Origin: Oxalobacteraceae bacterium
GTDB taxonomy: Bacteria; Pseudomonadota; Gammaproteobacteria; Burkholderiales; Burkholderiaceae_D
Direction: 5' to 3'
Assembly (NCBI GenBank): GCA_023259175.1
Contig: JAHFQV010000019.1
Coordinates: 1-47,491, forward strand
DNA length: 47,491 nt
Under the pieces are notes generated by a model. The model made no database searches, was not told where the DNA came from, and was given only the letters and a program-made list of their open reading frames with translations. Of this stretch, positions 1 to 7,612 are shown piece by piece; positions within the stretch are counted from its first letter, which is position 1, and the number at the start of each line of letters is the position of its first letter. Position numbers and translations under genes: made by a program.

Positions 1-248
1 TCAATCGCTTATGTCCACCCGAACAGGTTTTGTCTGAGGCAAAAATGTATGCGCACAATCTCGCCCAAGGTCCTACTTTTGCGCATGCAATGACCAAAAA
101 AATGTTGCATCAGGAATGGGATATGGGCGTTGATGCCGCGATTGATGCAGAAGCACTTGCTCAAGCGGTGTGCATGAAAACGAATGACTTTCATCGTGCC
201 TATCACGCTTTTGTGGCAAAAGGAAAACCTGTATTTGAGGGCGACTGA
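1..248 (+). CDS. Enoyl-CoA hydratase/isomerase family protein, C-terminal fragment (truncated by window edge)
   Basis: The frame is open from the first bases of the window to the TGA at 246-248, so the true start lies upstream and about 80 C-terminal residues are visible. The fragment has the helical, alanine-rich C-terminus usual for crotonase-fold enoyl-CoA hydratases: a segment on removal of CoA-bound substrates ([10 protein letters not shown], then [16 protein letters not shown]), followed by [36 protein letters not shown]-like sequence that ends this family (shown here only in outline). It is followed 42 bp later by an acyl-CoA dehydrogenase on the same strand, which supports one operon for CoA-thioester degradation. 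The catalytic oxyanion-hole segments are outside the window, so the exact substrate class cannot be judged. Confidence 0.82.
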   Translation, partial: NRLCPPEQVLSEAKMYAHNLAQGPTFAHAMTKKMLHQEWDMGVDAAIDAEALAQAVCMKTNDFHRAYHAFVAKGKPVFEGD

Positions 249-290
249 GGGGGAACTGAGTGAGATTGGCAAACCGATTTAGGAATAAAG

Positions 291-1469
291 ATGTCAGATA
301 AAAATTATCTTCAATGGCCGTTTTTTGACGAACAACATCGTCAGCTTCAAGCGCAAGTGAATGCTTGGGCCAGCGAGCATATTGATCAAAGCCCCCACCT
401 AGACGTTGATGCAAGCTGCCGTCAATTGGTCAAACAATTGGCCGATGCAGGCTGGCTGCGCCATGCGATTGCCGGAGTGAGTTACGGTGCGAAAACTGAG
501 GTGATCGATACCCGCGCGATTTGTCTATTGCGCGAAACTTTGGCGCAGTATTCAGGATTGGCCGATTTTGCTTTTGCCATGCAAGGCTTGGGTACCGGTG
601 CGATTAGTTTGTTTGGTACGGTACAGCAAAAGCAAAGCTACTTACCCAAGGTCGCACAAGGCGAATTGATTGCAGCTTTTGCCTTGTCCGAGCCGGATGC
701 GGGTTCGGATGTCGCTGCGATGCAGTGTTCGGCCAGCTTGGTCAAGGATGTAGAGGGTGACTACTATGAAATTACTGGCGAAAAAACTTGGATTTCCAAT
801 GGCGGCATCGCTGATTTTTATGTGGTTTTCGTGCGCACCGGAGAAGCGCCAGGGGCGCGTGGCATTAGCGCGCTGATTGTCGATGCACAAACCGATGGTT
901 TAGAAATCGCCGAGCGTATCAAGGTGATTGCGCCGCATCCCTTGGCACGACTCCGATTTAATCGCTGTCGCGTTCCTGTCAGTCAGCGCATAGGCGAAGC
1001 AGGTCAAGGATTTAAAGTGGCGATGGCAACGCTGGATGTGTTTCGGACTTCGGTCGCCGCCGCAGCCCTAGGTTTTGCGCGCAGAGCGATGGACGAAGCT
1101 TTGCATCGCGCTACAACGCGAAAAATGTTTGGACAAACGCTGGCTGATTTCCAAATTACACAAAGTAAATTGGCCCAAATGGCCACGCAAATTGATAGTG
1201 CGGCCTTATTGGTCTATCGTGCTGCCTGGCTGCGCGATCAAGGTCAACGCGTCACCAAAGAAGCGGCGATGGCAAAGCTAACAGCGACCGAAAATGCGCA
1301 GCAAGTCATCGATGCTGCCTTACAAATGTTTGGTGGCATGGGCGTGATGAGCGAGGTTCCCGTTGAACGTTTATATCGCGAAATTCGCGCTTTGCGCATC
1401 TATGAAGGTGCAAGCGAAGTGCAACAATTGATTATCGCGCGTGAGTTGTTGAAGGATTTTGTGCAATGA
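291..1469 (+). CDS. Acyl-CoA dehydrogenase (FAD-dependent)
   Basis: The 392-residue product has the usual length and order of the family: helical N-terminal domain, central beta domain with [15 protein letters not shown] and [15 protein letters not shown], and helical C-terminal domain ending in [18 protein letters not shown]. Glu372 in the YEGAS motif is at the position of the catalytic base of medium-chain-type enzymes. The family oxidises acyl-CoA to 2-enoyl-CoA with FAD and passes electrons to ETF. The ATG at 291 follows a purine-rich stretch (GGAATAAAG). It lies between enoyl-CoA hydratase and thioesterase genes. In such clusters the enzyme may act on cyclic or aromatic-derived acyl-CoA rather than fatty acids; that part is inference. 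Confidence 0.93.
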   Translation: MSDKNYLQWPFFDEQHRQLQAQVNAWASEHIDQSPHLDVDASCRQLVKQLADAGWLRHAIAGVSYGAKTEVIDTRAICLLRETLAQYSGLADFAFAMQGLGTGAISLFGTVQQKQSYLPKVAQGELIAAFALSEPDAGSDVAAMQCSASLVKDVEGDYYEITGEKTWISNGGIADFYVVFVRTGEAPGARGISALIVDAQTDGLEIAERIKVIAPHPLARLRFNRCRVPVSQRIGEAGQGFKVAMATLDVFRTSVAAAALGFARRAMDEALHRATTRKMFGQTLADFQITQSKLAQMATQIDSAALLVYRAAWLRDQGQRVTKEAAMAKLTATENAQQVIDAALQMFGGMGVMSEVPVERLYREIRALRIYEGASEVQQLIIARELLKDFVQ

Positions 1470-1475
1470 GTTTCG

Positions 1476-1892
1476 ATGATGATTTTTAGCACAGCCATCA
1501 AAATCCGTTTTGCGCATTGCGATCCGGCGGGCATCGTTTTTTATCCGCGTTATTTTGAACTGATCAATAGCGTGGTGGAAGACTGGTGCGAACAAGTTTT
1601 GGGTGTCAGTTTTCACGAAATGCATTTAGTGCAGGGCGTGGGATTGCCGACCGTCAAAATCGAAGCCGAGTTCTTAAAAACCAGCACACTGGGCGATGAA
1701 TTAGTCGCAGAATTATCCGTGCTGAAACTAGGGCGTGCTTCCTTGACCGTACAAGTGATCATGAAGGGACAAGAAGATGATTTACGACTGCGGGCGCAAT
1801 TGGTTCTCGTCATGGCGCAAGTGAACGAAAGGCGAGCAATCGCGCTGCCAGAAAATCTGCGCGCGCAGATGCAAAGATATTTGGCCAATTAG
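1476..1892 (+). CDS. Acyl-CoA thioesterase, 4-hydroxybenzoyl-CoA thioesterase family
   Basis: A 138-residue hotdog-fold protein. The N-terminal motif HCDPAGIVFYPRYFELIN is diagnostic of the 4-hydroxybenzoyl-CoA thioesterase/YbgC group, and Asp16 matches the catalytic Asp of the Pseudomonas 4HBT type. The long helix continuing into VVEDWCEQVLG follows as expected. It starts 6 bp after the dehydrogenase stop, so translation is probably coupled; the second ATG at 1479 is an equally possible start because neither has a clear ribosome-binding site. In an aromatic acyl-CoA operon such an enzyme would rescue CoA from dead-end thioesters (inference). Confidence 0.88.
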   Translation: MMIFSTAIKIRFAHCDPAGIVFYPRYFELINSVVEDWCEQVLGVSFHEMHLVQGVGLPTVKIEAEFLKTSTLGDELVAELSVLKLGRASLTVQVIMKGQEDDLRLRAQLVLVMAQVNERRAIALPENLRAQMQRYLAN

Positions 1893-1918
1893 GGCTATAA
1901 GCATTGATAAGGAATAAT

Positions 1919-2317
1919 ATGAAATTTCTTCAACCCGAAGGCTGGGTCAAACCGCGTGGCTATTCAAATGGAATCGCGGCAACCGGACGCACAGTCTGTG
2001 TGAGTGGCATGATAGGCTGGGATGCGCAGGGTCAATTTTACAGCGATGATTTTGCGGAGCAAACGCGGCAAGCTTTAGAAAATATCGTCGCAGTATTAGC
2101 CGAAGCCGATGCCAAGCCAGAGCACATCGTGCGCATGACTTGGTATGTACTCGATAAACACGAGTATGTCGCAGCCTACAAAGAAATCGGTATCGCCTAC
2201 CGCGAAACTATCGGACGACACTTCCCGACCATGACCGCGGTACAAGTAGCTGGTTTAATCGAAGCTCGTGCCCGACTGGAAATCGAGGTGACTGCGATCG
2301 TGCCTTTGCCCAGTTGA
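1919..2317 (+). CDS. RidA family reactive-imine deaminase
   Basis: The product is about 132 residues with the RidA/YjgF fold signature: GYSNGIAATGRTVCVSGMIG near the N-terminus, a central segment EQTRQALENIVAVLAEADAKPEHIVRMTWYV, and a C-terminal EARARLEIEVTAIV containing the conserved Arg and Glu of the active-site cleft. I prefer the ATG at 1919 over the TTG at 1904, because AAGGA at 1909-1913 is correctly spaced for it and would lie inside the gene otherwise. RidA proteins hydrolyse enamine/imine intermediates. Placement after a CoA-dependent catabolic set fits removal of an imine or enamine made by an aminobenzoyl-CoA pathway. Its 3' end overlaps the convergent gene at 2255-2671 by 63 bp. 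Confidence 0.9.
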   Translation: MKFLQPEGWVKPRGYSNGIAATGRTVCVSGMIGWDAQGQFYSDDFAEQTRQALENIVAVLAEADAKPEHIVRMTWYVLDKHEYVAAYKEIGIAYRETIGRHFPTMTAVQVAGLIEARARLEIEVTAIVPLPS

Positions 2318-2671
2318 ATTCAATTCGAATTCTGGCAAGTCACGCAAAATCGCCCAGAGCGAATAGGCACCGAGTACGGTTCCAACCGGGAAAACGAGCA
2401 GCGATAAAGCATTGCTGATGACGAGCCATACTTTGGCGACAGGCGAGCCGCGCAGATAAAATGCGCCGGCCAAAATGTCGGCGATGGAAAAAATCGAGAA
2501 AAAGCCTAAGAGCGCACCACCAATCGCGGCAAAAAATTGTAAGGCTTCGCCATTGTCTTGCATGAAATGGCTGACACCACCGAATATCAGCACAAAAAAC
2601 AAAGCCAGCAACAAACGTAAAGCGCCAAAACCGATACTCATCCATGCAGCTATTTGACGATGTATGTCCAT
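2255..2671 (-). CDS. Small four-helix membrane protein, function unknown
   Basis: Taken from the ATG at 2669-2671, which has a near-ideal AGGAG eight bases upstream; the longer frame from 2701 would bury that site. The roughly 138 residues contain three to four hydrophobic helices (MSIGFGALRLLLALFFVLIFG; LQFFAAIGGALLGFFSIFSIADILAGAFYL; VWLVISNALSLLVFPVGTVLGAYSLWAIL). The pattern resembles small hypothetical inner-membrane proteins often annotated only by topology. The last 20 or so residues are hydrophilic and are encoded antisense to the end of the ridA gene. No functional motif was recognised. Confidence 0.75.
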   Translation of the reverse strand: MDIHRQIAAWMSIGFGALRLLLALFFVLIFGGVSHFMQDNGEALQFFAAIGGALLGFFSIFSIADILAGAFYLRGSPVAKVWLVISNALSLLVFPVGTVLGAYSLWAILRDLPEFELNSTGQRHDRSHLDFQSGTSFD

Positions 2672-2720
2672 TGAATTCTCCTTTGAAAAATGTGCGCTCA
2701 TCTTACACCAAACTTGTGCG

Positions 2721-3626
2721 CTATTTGAAAAACATTAAAACTAACACGCCGAGTAAAATGCAGCTCACGCCGACTAATTCAGTGCGTGTGGTTTTTTCTT
2801 TGAAAATAAAAAACGAAGCGAGGAAGGCAAACACCAATTCGACTTGCCCGAGTGCGCGTACATGGGCCGCATTCTCCAGCGTCATCGCAGCGAACCAACA
2901 GGTAGAAGCGCACATGCCCGCTAAACCTACCAGCCAAGAAATGCGCCAGTTTTTGACGACCGCGCTGATTTGCCCAGGCTCACGCAGCCCAAGATAGATA
3001 AACACAAGGCAGGTTTGAAAAATCAAAACGCAAGCTAAAGTAAATGCCGAACGCATCGCAAAATGTCCTGACAAAGACAAACTCGCACCGCGATAACAGA
3101 CCGCCGAAATAGCAAAAAATAAGCCCGATGAAACACCGATAACGGCAGCCGGTGTCGTCAAAGAGCGCAGCATTTCTTTGGCCGTAAAACGGTTTTTGGT
3201 ACTGGAAATAATCAAAACGCCGACAAGCCCAATCGCAATGCCCAGCAAGCCGCCAAAATTTAAGCTGTCTGCCAGCACAAAAAAGCCAATGATGGCGGTC
3301 AATAGCGATTCTGTTTTAGAGTAGCTAGTGCCGATAAAAAAATTGCGATAAGAAAAAAGCCGCACCAATAATTCTGTCGCATAAATTTGCGCTAAACCAC
3401 CCAAACCCGAATACAGCAAAAACCGTAGCGACAAATTCGGTAAGCGCTCCCCCAAATAAACTTGCACTCCCCAAAGATAGAGCAAGGCAAATGGCAATGC
3501 ATAAAAAAAGCGAACCTGCGTCGCCCCTGCAGTACTAAGCGTCCCGGTCAAACGTTTTTGTAAAGCAGTACGCACATTCTGACTAAACGCCGCAGCAATG
3601 GTAATAGGTATCCAGATATCCGACAA
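2721..3626 (-). CDS. EamA/DMT-superfamily transporter
   Basis: The 301-residue protein is almost entirely hydrophobic with ten predictable membrane helices in two repeats, the arrangement of the drug/metabolite transporter superfamily. The second repeat contains GLFFAISAVCYRGASL and ends with LGQVELVFAFLASFFIFKEK followed by TELVGVSCILLGVLVLMFF, typical EamA endings. The start is a TTG at 3624-3626 with GGA seven bases upstream; no in-frame ATG exists near the first helix. Such exporters move amino acids, nucleotides or other small metabolites across the inner membrane; the substrate cannot be told from sequence. Confidence 0.88.
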   Translation of the reverse strand: MSDIWIPITIAAAFSQNVRTALQKRLTGTLSTAGATQVRFFYALPFALLYLWGVQVYLGERLPNLSLRFLLYSGLGGLAQIYATELLVRLFSYRNFFIGTSYSKTESLLTAIIGFFVLADSLNFGGLLGIAIGLVGVLIISSTKNRFTAKEMLRSLTTPAAVIGVSSGLFFAISAVCYRGASLSLSGHFAMRSAFTLACVLIFQTCLVFIYLGLREPGQISAVVKNWRISWLVGLAGMCASTCWFAAMTLENAAHVRALGQVELVFAFLASFFIFKEKTTRTELVGVSCILLGVLVLMFFK

Positions 3627-3668
3627 AATTTTTCCGATTCAAAATGTAATTCCGCAAACCCGAAGTAA

Positions 3669-3734
3669 CGTAGGGCGGATTGCAATCCGCCGTCCAGCAA
3701 AAGCGGTGCAATTGATAAAAATTTTCCTAAAAAA
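3669..3734 (+). repeat. 66-bp direct repeat, copy 1 (contains GTAGGG palindrome)
   Basis: These 66 bases recur without change at 4626-4691 in the same orientation. The left end is CGTAGGG followed by the perfect palindrome GGCGGATTGCAATCCGCC, then a short unique-looking stretch that ends in CCTAAAAAA. The two copies lie about 0.96 kb apart. No transposase is near. Confidence 0.95.
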
Positions 3735-3810
3735 TGCAATGGATGCCGGCTAATGCTTTCAAAATAATCTCGGCTACGATGGTTCTCAGAAAATAGACAA
3801 AGTATCCGTT

Positions 3811-4260
3811 TTATTCTCGTCGCCGAATAATATAAATAATTTCATCATCATAGTTAAGCATACCAACTTGATGTGAGGTACTCAGGAGAGCCATTATCCA
3901 ATTTGGAACAGGGTAATCCCAAATCACCCCCTGAAAATCATGCGGGTAGTCGTTGCCATTGGGATTTTTTGAGTGTGCGTACACTGCGTTGTCCATGGTG
4001 TTGCTACAAATGGTTGCCCAAAGTTGGATAGGTTCTGGGCGATTTTTTGCACGTAATTCTAGATGTTGTAGAAGACGAATTCCAGTAGAAATAACGGCTT
4101 GAATATTCTCTGGATGTGCTTTGCATCGGCCACGCCAATCTATATGTGTGTGCCAGTAATCAAACCAACTCATTATGTCGAGACGATCAATTTTACGGTG
4201 TTCGCGTGCTTCCACTCGTGCCCAGTAGGCTTGCATTCTTTTTCGATAGCGATGATCCAT
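3811..4260 (-). CDS. Hypothetical protein bracketed by direct repeats
   Basis: A 149-residue ORF with no family that I recognise. It is rich in charged and aromatic residues and looks cytosolic and globular: a basic N-terminus (RYRKRMQAYWARVEAREHRK), then DIMSWFDYWHTHIDWRGRCK, a helical middle (IQAVISTGIRLLQHLELRAK) and a compact C-terminus (WDYPVPNWIMALLSTSHQVG). No signal peptide or membrane segment is seen. The ATG at 4258-4260 lacks a convincing ribosome-binding site. Composition is ordinary enough to suggest a real gene. It lies alone between two identical 66-bp repeats, a setting expected of an acquired or mobile cargo gene; this is inference. Confidence 0.6.
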   Translation of the reverse strand: MDHRYRKRMQAYWARVEAREHRKIDRLDIMSWFDYWHTHIDWRGRCKAHPENIQAVISTGIRLLQHLELRAKNRPEPIQLWATICSNTMDNAVYAHSKNPNGNDYPHDFQGVIWDYPVPNWIMALLSTSHQVGMLNYDDEIIYIIRRRE

Positions 4261-4344
4261 AGCGTAAGTCTATTTTATTGTGGAGTGCTTAGTCGAGTAT
4301 TTAGTGTTTGGTTTGACTTGACTCATCAGTACTGAAGTAACAAG

Positions 4345-4668
4345 TCAATTCTTCGATTCCACATAAGCACAGAAGCGGACAAGGATACACTGCCAATCTT
4401 GCCTTTGCATTTTCGGGTTATTCGAATTTTCTGTTTTGAAGGATTCTGCGACTTTGATAACGTGGGCTGCCTCGGCAAAGTGAATAGAGACGCACCGATC
4501 AATTCCCGGAACATACTCCATCAACACCCCGTAAAACACGCTGGTGTATGTCCCTTCAAAATTTAATCCTAAGCCCCCTCTGTTGCGTCCACGCGATACG
4601 AAAACTTCCCTCCTAGGCGAAGTGCCGTAGGGCGGATTGCAATCCGCCGTCCAGCAAAAGCGGTGCAA
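4345..4668 (-). pseudogene. Truncated hypothetical ORF whose 5' end is replaced by a repeat
   Basis: The 107-codon frame has about 14 N-terminal codons lying inside the 66-bp repeat at 4626-4691, so that part is a translation of repeat DNA rather than ancestral protein. The remaining portion (EVFVSRGRNRGGLGLNFEG, then VLMEYVPGIDRCVSIHFAEA and a C-terminal WQCILVRFCAY) is not recognised. No well-placed start codon follows the AGGAGG-like sequence near the repeat border. The simplest reading is a gene fragment cut by the repeat. A short real gene beginning at the internal ATG (MEYVPG) cannot be excluded. Confidence 0.45.
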
Positions 4669-4691
4669 TTGATAAAAATTTTCCTAAAAAA
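4626..4691 (+). repeat. 66-bp direct repeat, copy 2
   Basis: Identical over 66 bases to 3669-3734, including the CGTAGGG flank and the palindrome GGCGGATTGCAATCCGCC. After the shared part the copies differ (one extra A, then unrelated sequence). This copy interrupts the start of the minus-strand ORF at 4345-4668. Confidence 0.95.
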
Positions 4692-4894
4692 ATGAAACGA
4701 ACATCACCCAATTTTTTCAAAAAAATGCGATACGACGAGCCAAATCGAACAAACAAGTAAAACTTTGCGAGGAAGCGCGTAAAGGGTGAGAAGCGAGAAA
4801 TTTGGCGACTAATACCGAAATTTTAAACTGCAATTCTACCGCAAGCACTTTGCCTGTGAAGCGTATCTGTAATTGATCGAAAATAGCGCCTCCA

Positions 4895-5509
4895 TCATTT
4901 GCCACCCGGGTAGATCGCCTTATATTTTTCCGGTACTTCAACTGGCTTCAGGCTACCTGCGAGCGATAGCACGATAAGCAAGGCGATCACACTGCCGAGT
5001 AGTATGGGAAGTGTGATCGCGAGCTTGCGTGCGACATTGGACTTGGCCTGCCAATAGAGCGCGCAGCCCAGGTGGGTGAAGAGCGCGAGGACTGCGAAAA
5101 AATAGTAAGGCGCGAAGAAGAACTGGTAGGGATGTACATGGAAACCGGCGGCGGCAAAATAGAAATTGGTGTCTAGATTGAACACTGTCCGACCGAATAA
5201 AATAGCACTGACATGGGCGAGCAAAAAGAAGCCTAGGTAAGCGCCCGCAATCGCTTGTAACCAAGCTATTCGTCCCCGTCGCTGCGTCCAAGCGCTAACA
5301 ACTAAGCGCAAGCCGCTGACGACTTGGATGGCGACACAAAAAAGAAGTAGGACCTCGATAGCAGGCTGGCGGTAGATGCCACGCGCGACTTCCATGAAGG
5401 TAATGTGCGATGCAACACTGGACAAGGATGCTAGGTGATTAGCGAGATGAACGATGGCAAACGCGGTAATGAGAATGGCTGATGTACGATGTAGCGTGCG
5501 GAGTGTCAT
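4895..5509 (-). CDS. Membrane protein resembling the succinate dehydrogenase/fumarate reductase cytochrome b anchor
   Basis: The 204-residue product from the ATG at 5507-5509 begins with LHRTSAILITAFAIVHLANH and has five hydrophobic helices (also AIEVLLLFCVAIQVVSGLRLVV, WLQAIAGAYLGFFLLAHVSAILF, FAPYYFFAVLALFTHLGCALYW, and a C-terminal helix). Histidines lie inside the first, third and fourth helices, as in haem-b membrane anchors. A longer frame to 5623 is open, but its first codon sits almost on top of its only Shine-Dalgarno-like sequence. It follows the DUF4153 gene on the same strand. No dehydrogenase subunit is nearby, so the fold similarity need not mean succinate oxidation. Confidence 0.7.
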   Translation of the reverse strand: MTLRTLHRTSAILITAFAIVHLANHLASLSSVASHITFMEVARGIYRQPAIEVLLLFCVAIQVVSGLRLVVSAWTQRRGRIAWLQAIAGAYLGFFLLAHVSAILFGRTVFNLDTNFYFAAAGFHVHPYQFFFAPYYFFAVLALFTHLGCALYWQAKSNVARKLAITLPILLGSVIALLIVLSLAGSLKPVEVPEKYKAIYPGGK

Positions 5510-5641
5510 ATAGAAAATCTCGGTTGAATCTTCATTTTCATTGGGTGAAACTGCGGTGCTTGGTGAGCGTTCGCGTATCCGGTGTTTTTCTTCAATCAAT
5601 ATGAAGATTCTCGTCGCCCTCATTCTCCTCGGACATCGCGT

Positions 5642-7519
5642 TTAGCGTTGAGCAGGCGGACAATTGCCTTGATTACGATTCGTTTTCCCTAGCATATTCA
5701 CCTGATAGGCTAAGTACTGATTTACCGAGATTTGTTGTTCGCCGATTTGAATATCATCGACGTAAGTTCTGGTTGCATGAAAGTGACCCGCTTGTAATTG
5801 TTTGCGTAGCGTTTCACATCCGGCGATATCGTTGGGGAGGTTGGCGAGTAAGGTCCAAATGCCTTGGGGGTCTTCTATATACACCGCGCTGCCAGATTTG
5901 GGTTCTCGTCCTATTAGGATGATTTCGGGTTTTGAATCGTGGGTGAGATCGAGCAAATACGCATCGCAAATCGCGTTTTTATGATCCAAGCATTGCACGC
6001 TTTCCCAAGCATCATGCTCCTTGCTAATCTGCTGCAAAAATGCAGGCGGAATAAGCGCGCTGTTGGGCCAAATTTGGATATTGGCTTTTATATCTGCTTC
6101 GGCCAACACGGGTATCGCTTGTGCCCAACGATTTTTCGACTGGAGTGCCACGCTTGCTTTGCTGCGTATGATGGCAGCATCTTTGCCTTCTGTACGATTT
6201 TGCAGTTGTTGTAAGGCCTCCTTGCCATAGCGTCCGCCCTCGAAACGAAGGTAGGTATAGTCAAACTGATCTGCACTGACCTGACCCGAGTTGAGGCGGT
6301 TTAATTGGTTGGAGACGGCTATTCTGGCAGGGTCAGCGATTGGTGAAAAGAGTGCGATCAGTACGCCCAAAATGAGAAAAGCGGTCCAGACGTTGACCTT
6401 AGCAATGCCCGGCATCCACTGCCGACTTGAAATAGCGGCCCAGCCATAACCAAGGGTATAAAAAATCGCCACACATAAACAGGCTGCGGCTATCACTCTA
6501 TCGCTGCTCCAGCCATATTCTCGCACCCGTAAAACCAAAGCGATCACCGCAATCGTGCTGATTGGTAACAACAAACAAGCAGCGATTCGCGCGCTGAGTC
6601 GCAAGAGCCAGGCAATGCTTGTGCTGACCTCACCATTTTGAAAAGCCGCATTAATCAGAACGATCAATACCCCGGCGCTACTCAATAAAACAGCGGTCGC
6701 ATGTCGGGTGGCCCACAAGGGCTGCAAACCTGTTCCGATCAAACTAAGCAAGAATCCACCGACGATCAAGACGGCTACTGGCAAAATCCAAGACATCAAA
6801 ACTAATAATAATCCTCGGATTCCCCGCACAATCGCAGGGCGCACGTCGGTGATATGCATGGCGCATGAAAACGAAAATGCCGATACAGGAATCAGGAACC
6901 ATGATTCATCAAGAAGATCGTTGAGAAAATTAAGTTTGACGAGCATAAATAAGGCTGCCCCCAACCGAAGAACCAAGAACAGTGCAATCACAAACAGCGC
7001 AGAAAACTTCATCTGTATCAGTAGTTTCCAAGCGAGTTCAAAATGGGTGGGATAGCTGGCGATGCGACGTTGATCCTGCGCCGATGCAAGCAAAAAACTG
7101 TGCGCAATAAAGCAGCCCGCAATGCTGAAAAAAATTAATAGGGCAGACGGAAAGATCGTCTTTTCAAGTTCCTTGGGTGATCCACTCCATGAATTTTCCA
7201 AGCCGTTTCCGCGCCACACATCATGCATGGATAGACCCGCGATGACGATGACATATAAGACCATCCACGGCCATAAATGGCTAGGCTTTAGGTGACCTAG
7301 GGCGGTGATTAGTAAGACCGGTAGCAGCACGAATACTAATAACATGGGCGCAAAAAGCAAGGGCTCGTTGGCGGGCCATTGATGGCTTTTGCTGGTCTCA
7401 TACAGGAAATATAGAACAGCTCCTTGCACTAGTCCGATCAACATTCTGCTCATGCCGATTTTATGATTAACTTCTGATTGCGGCATGAGGTTTTGTTCGC
7501 TTTGTTCTTGCGATTGCAT
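5642..7519 (-). CDS. DUF4153-type polytopic membrane protein
   Basis: A 625-residue protein with about twelve hydrophobic helices in the first ~400 residues, followed by a soluble C-terminal part of about 220 residues. The membrane portion matches my memory of DUF4153 proteins: long alternating hydrophobic segments, the loop SMHDVWRGNGLENSWSGS, and a conserved VRPAIVRGIRGLLLVLMSWILPVA region. The C-terminal part contains DQFDYTYLRFEGGRYGKEAL, also typical. The ATG at 7517-7519 is preceded by GGGAG at good distance. The family's function is unknown. The downstream anchor-like gene starts within 150 bp on the same strand, so they may be cotranscribed. Confidence 0.8.
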   Translation of the reverse strand: MQSQEQSEQNLMPQSEVNHKIGMSRMLIGLVQGAVLYFLYETSKSHQWPANEPLLFAPMLLVFVLLPVLLITALGHLKPSHLWPWMVLYVIVIAGLSMHDVWRGNGLENSWSGSPKELEKTIFPSALLIFFSIAGCFIAHSFLLASAQDQRRIASYPTHFELAWKLLIQMKFSALFVIALFLVLRLGAALFMLVKLNFLNDLLDESWFLIPVSAFSFSCAMHITDVRPAIVRGIRGLLLVLMSWILPVAVLIVGGFLLSLIGTGLQPLWATRHATAVLLSSAGVLIVLINAAFQNGEVSTSIAWLLRLSARIAACLLLPISTIAVIALVLRVREYGWSSDRVIAAACLCVAIFYTLGYGWAAISSRQWMPGIAKVNVWTAFLILGVLIALFSPIADPARIAVSNQLNRLNSGQVSADQFDYTYLRFEGGRYGKEALQQLQNRTEGKDAAIIRSKASVALQSKNRWAQAIPVLAEADIKANIQIWPNSALIPPAFLQQISKEHDAWESVQCLDHKNAICDAYLLDLTHDSKPEIILIGREPKSGSAVYIEDPQGIWTLLANLPNDIAGCETLRKQLQAGHFHATRTYVDDIQIGEQQISVNQYLAYQVNMLGKTNRNQGNCPPAQR

Positions 7520-7612
7520 CGTCGCTCCCTAAGACAAAAATAATTTCTAAACTCGTGGCGAAAAAATCCCAGTTTAAATGACTTCACTTGTATTGCGTCT
7601 TTTCTCGTAATT

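Noticed and set aside
3548-3739. 63-codon minus-strand frame near the EamA gene
   Set aside because: Its start is a translation of the 66-bp repeat and the rest overlaps the real transporter in another frame.
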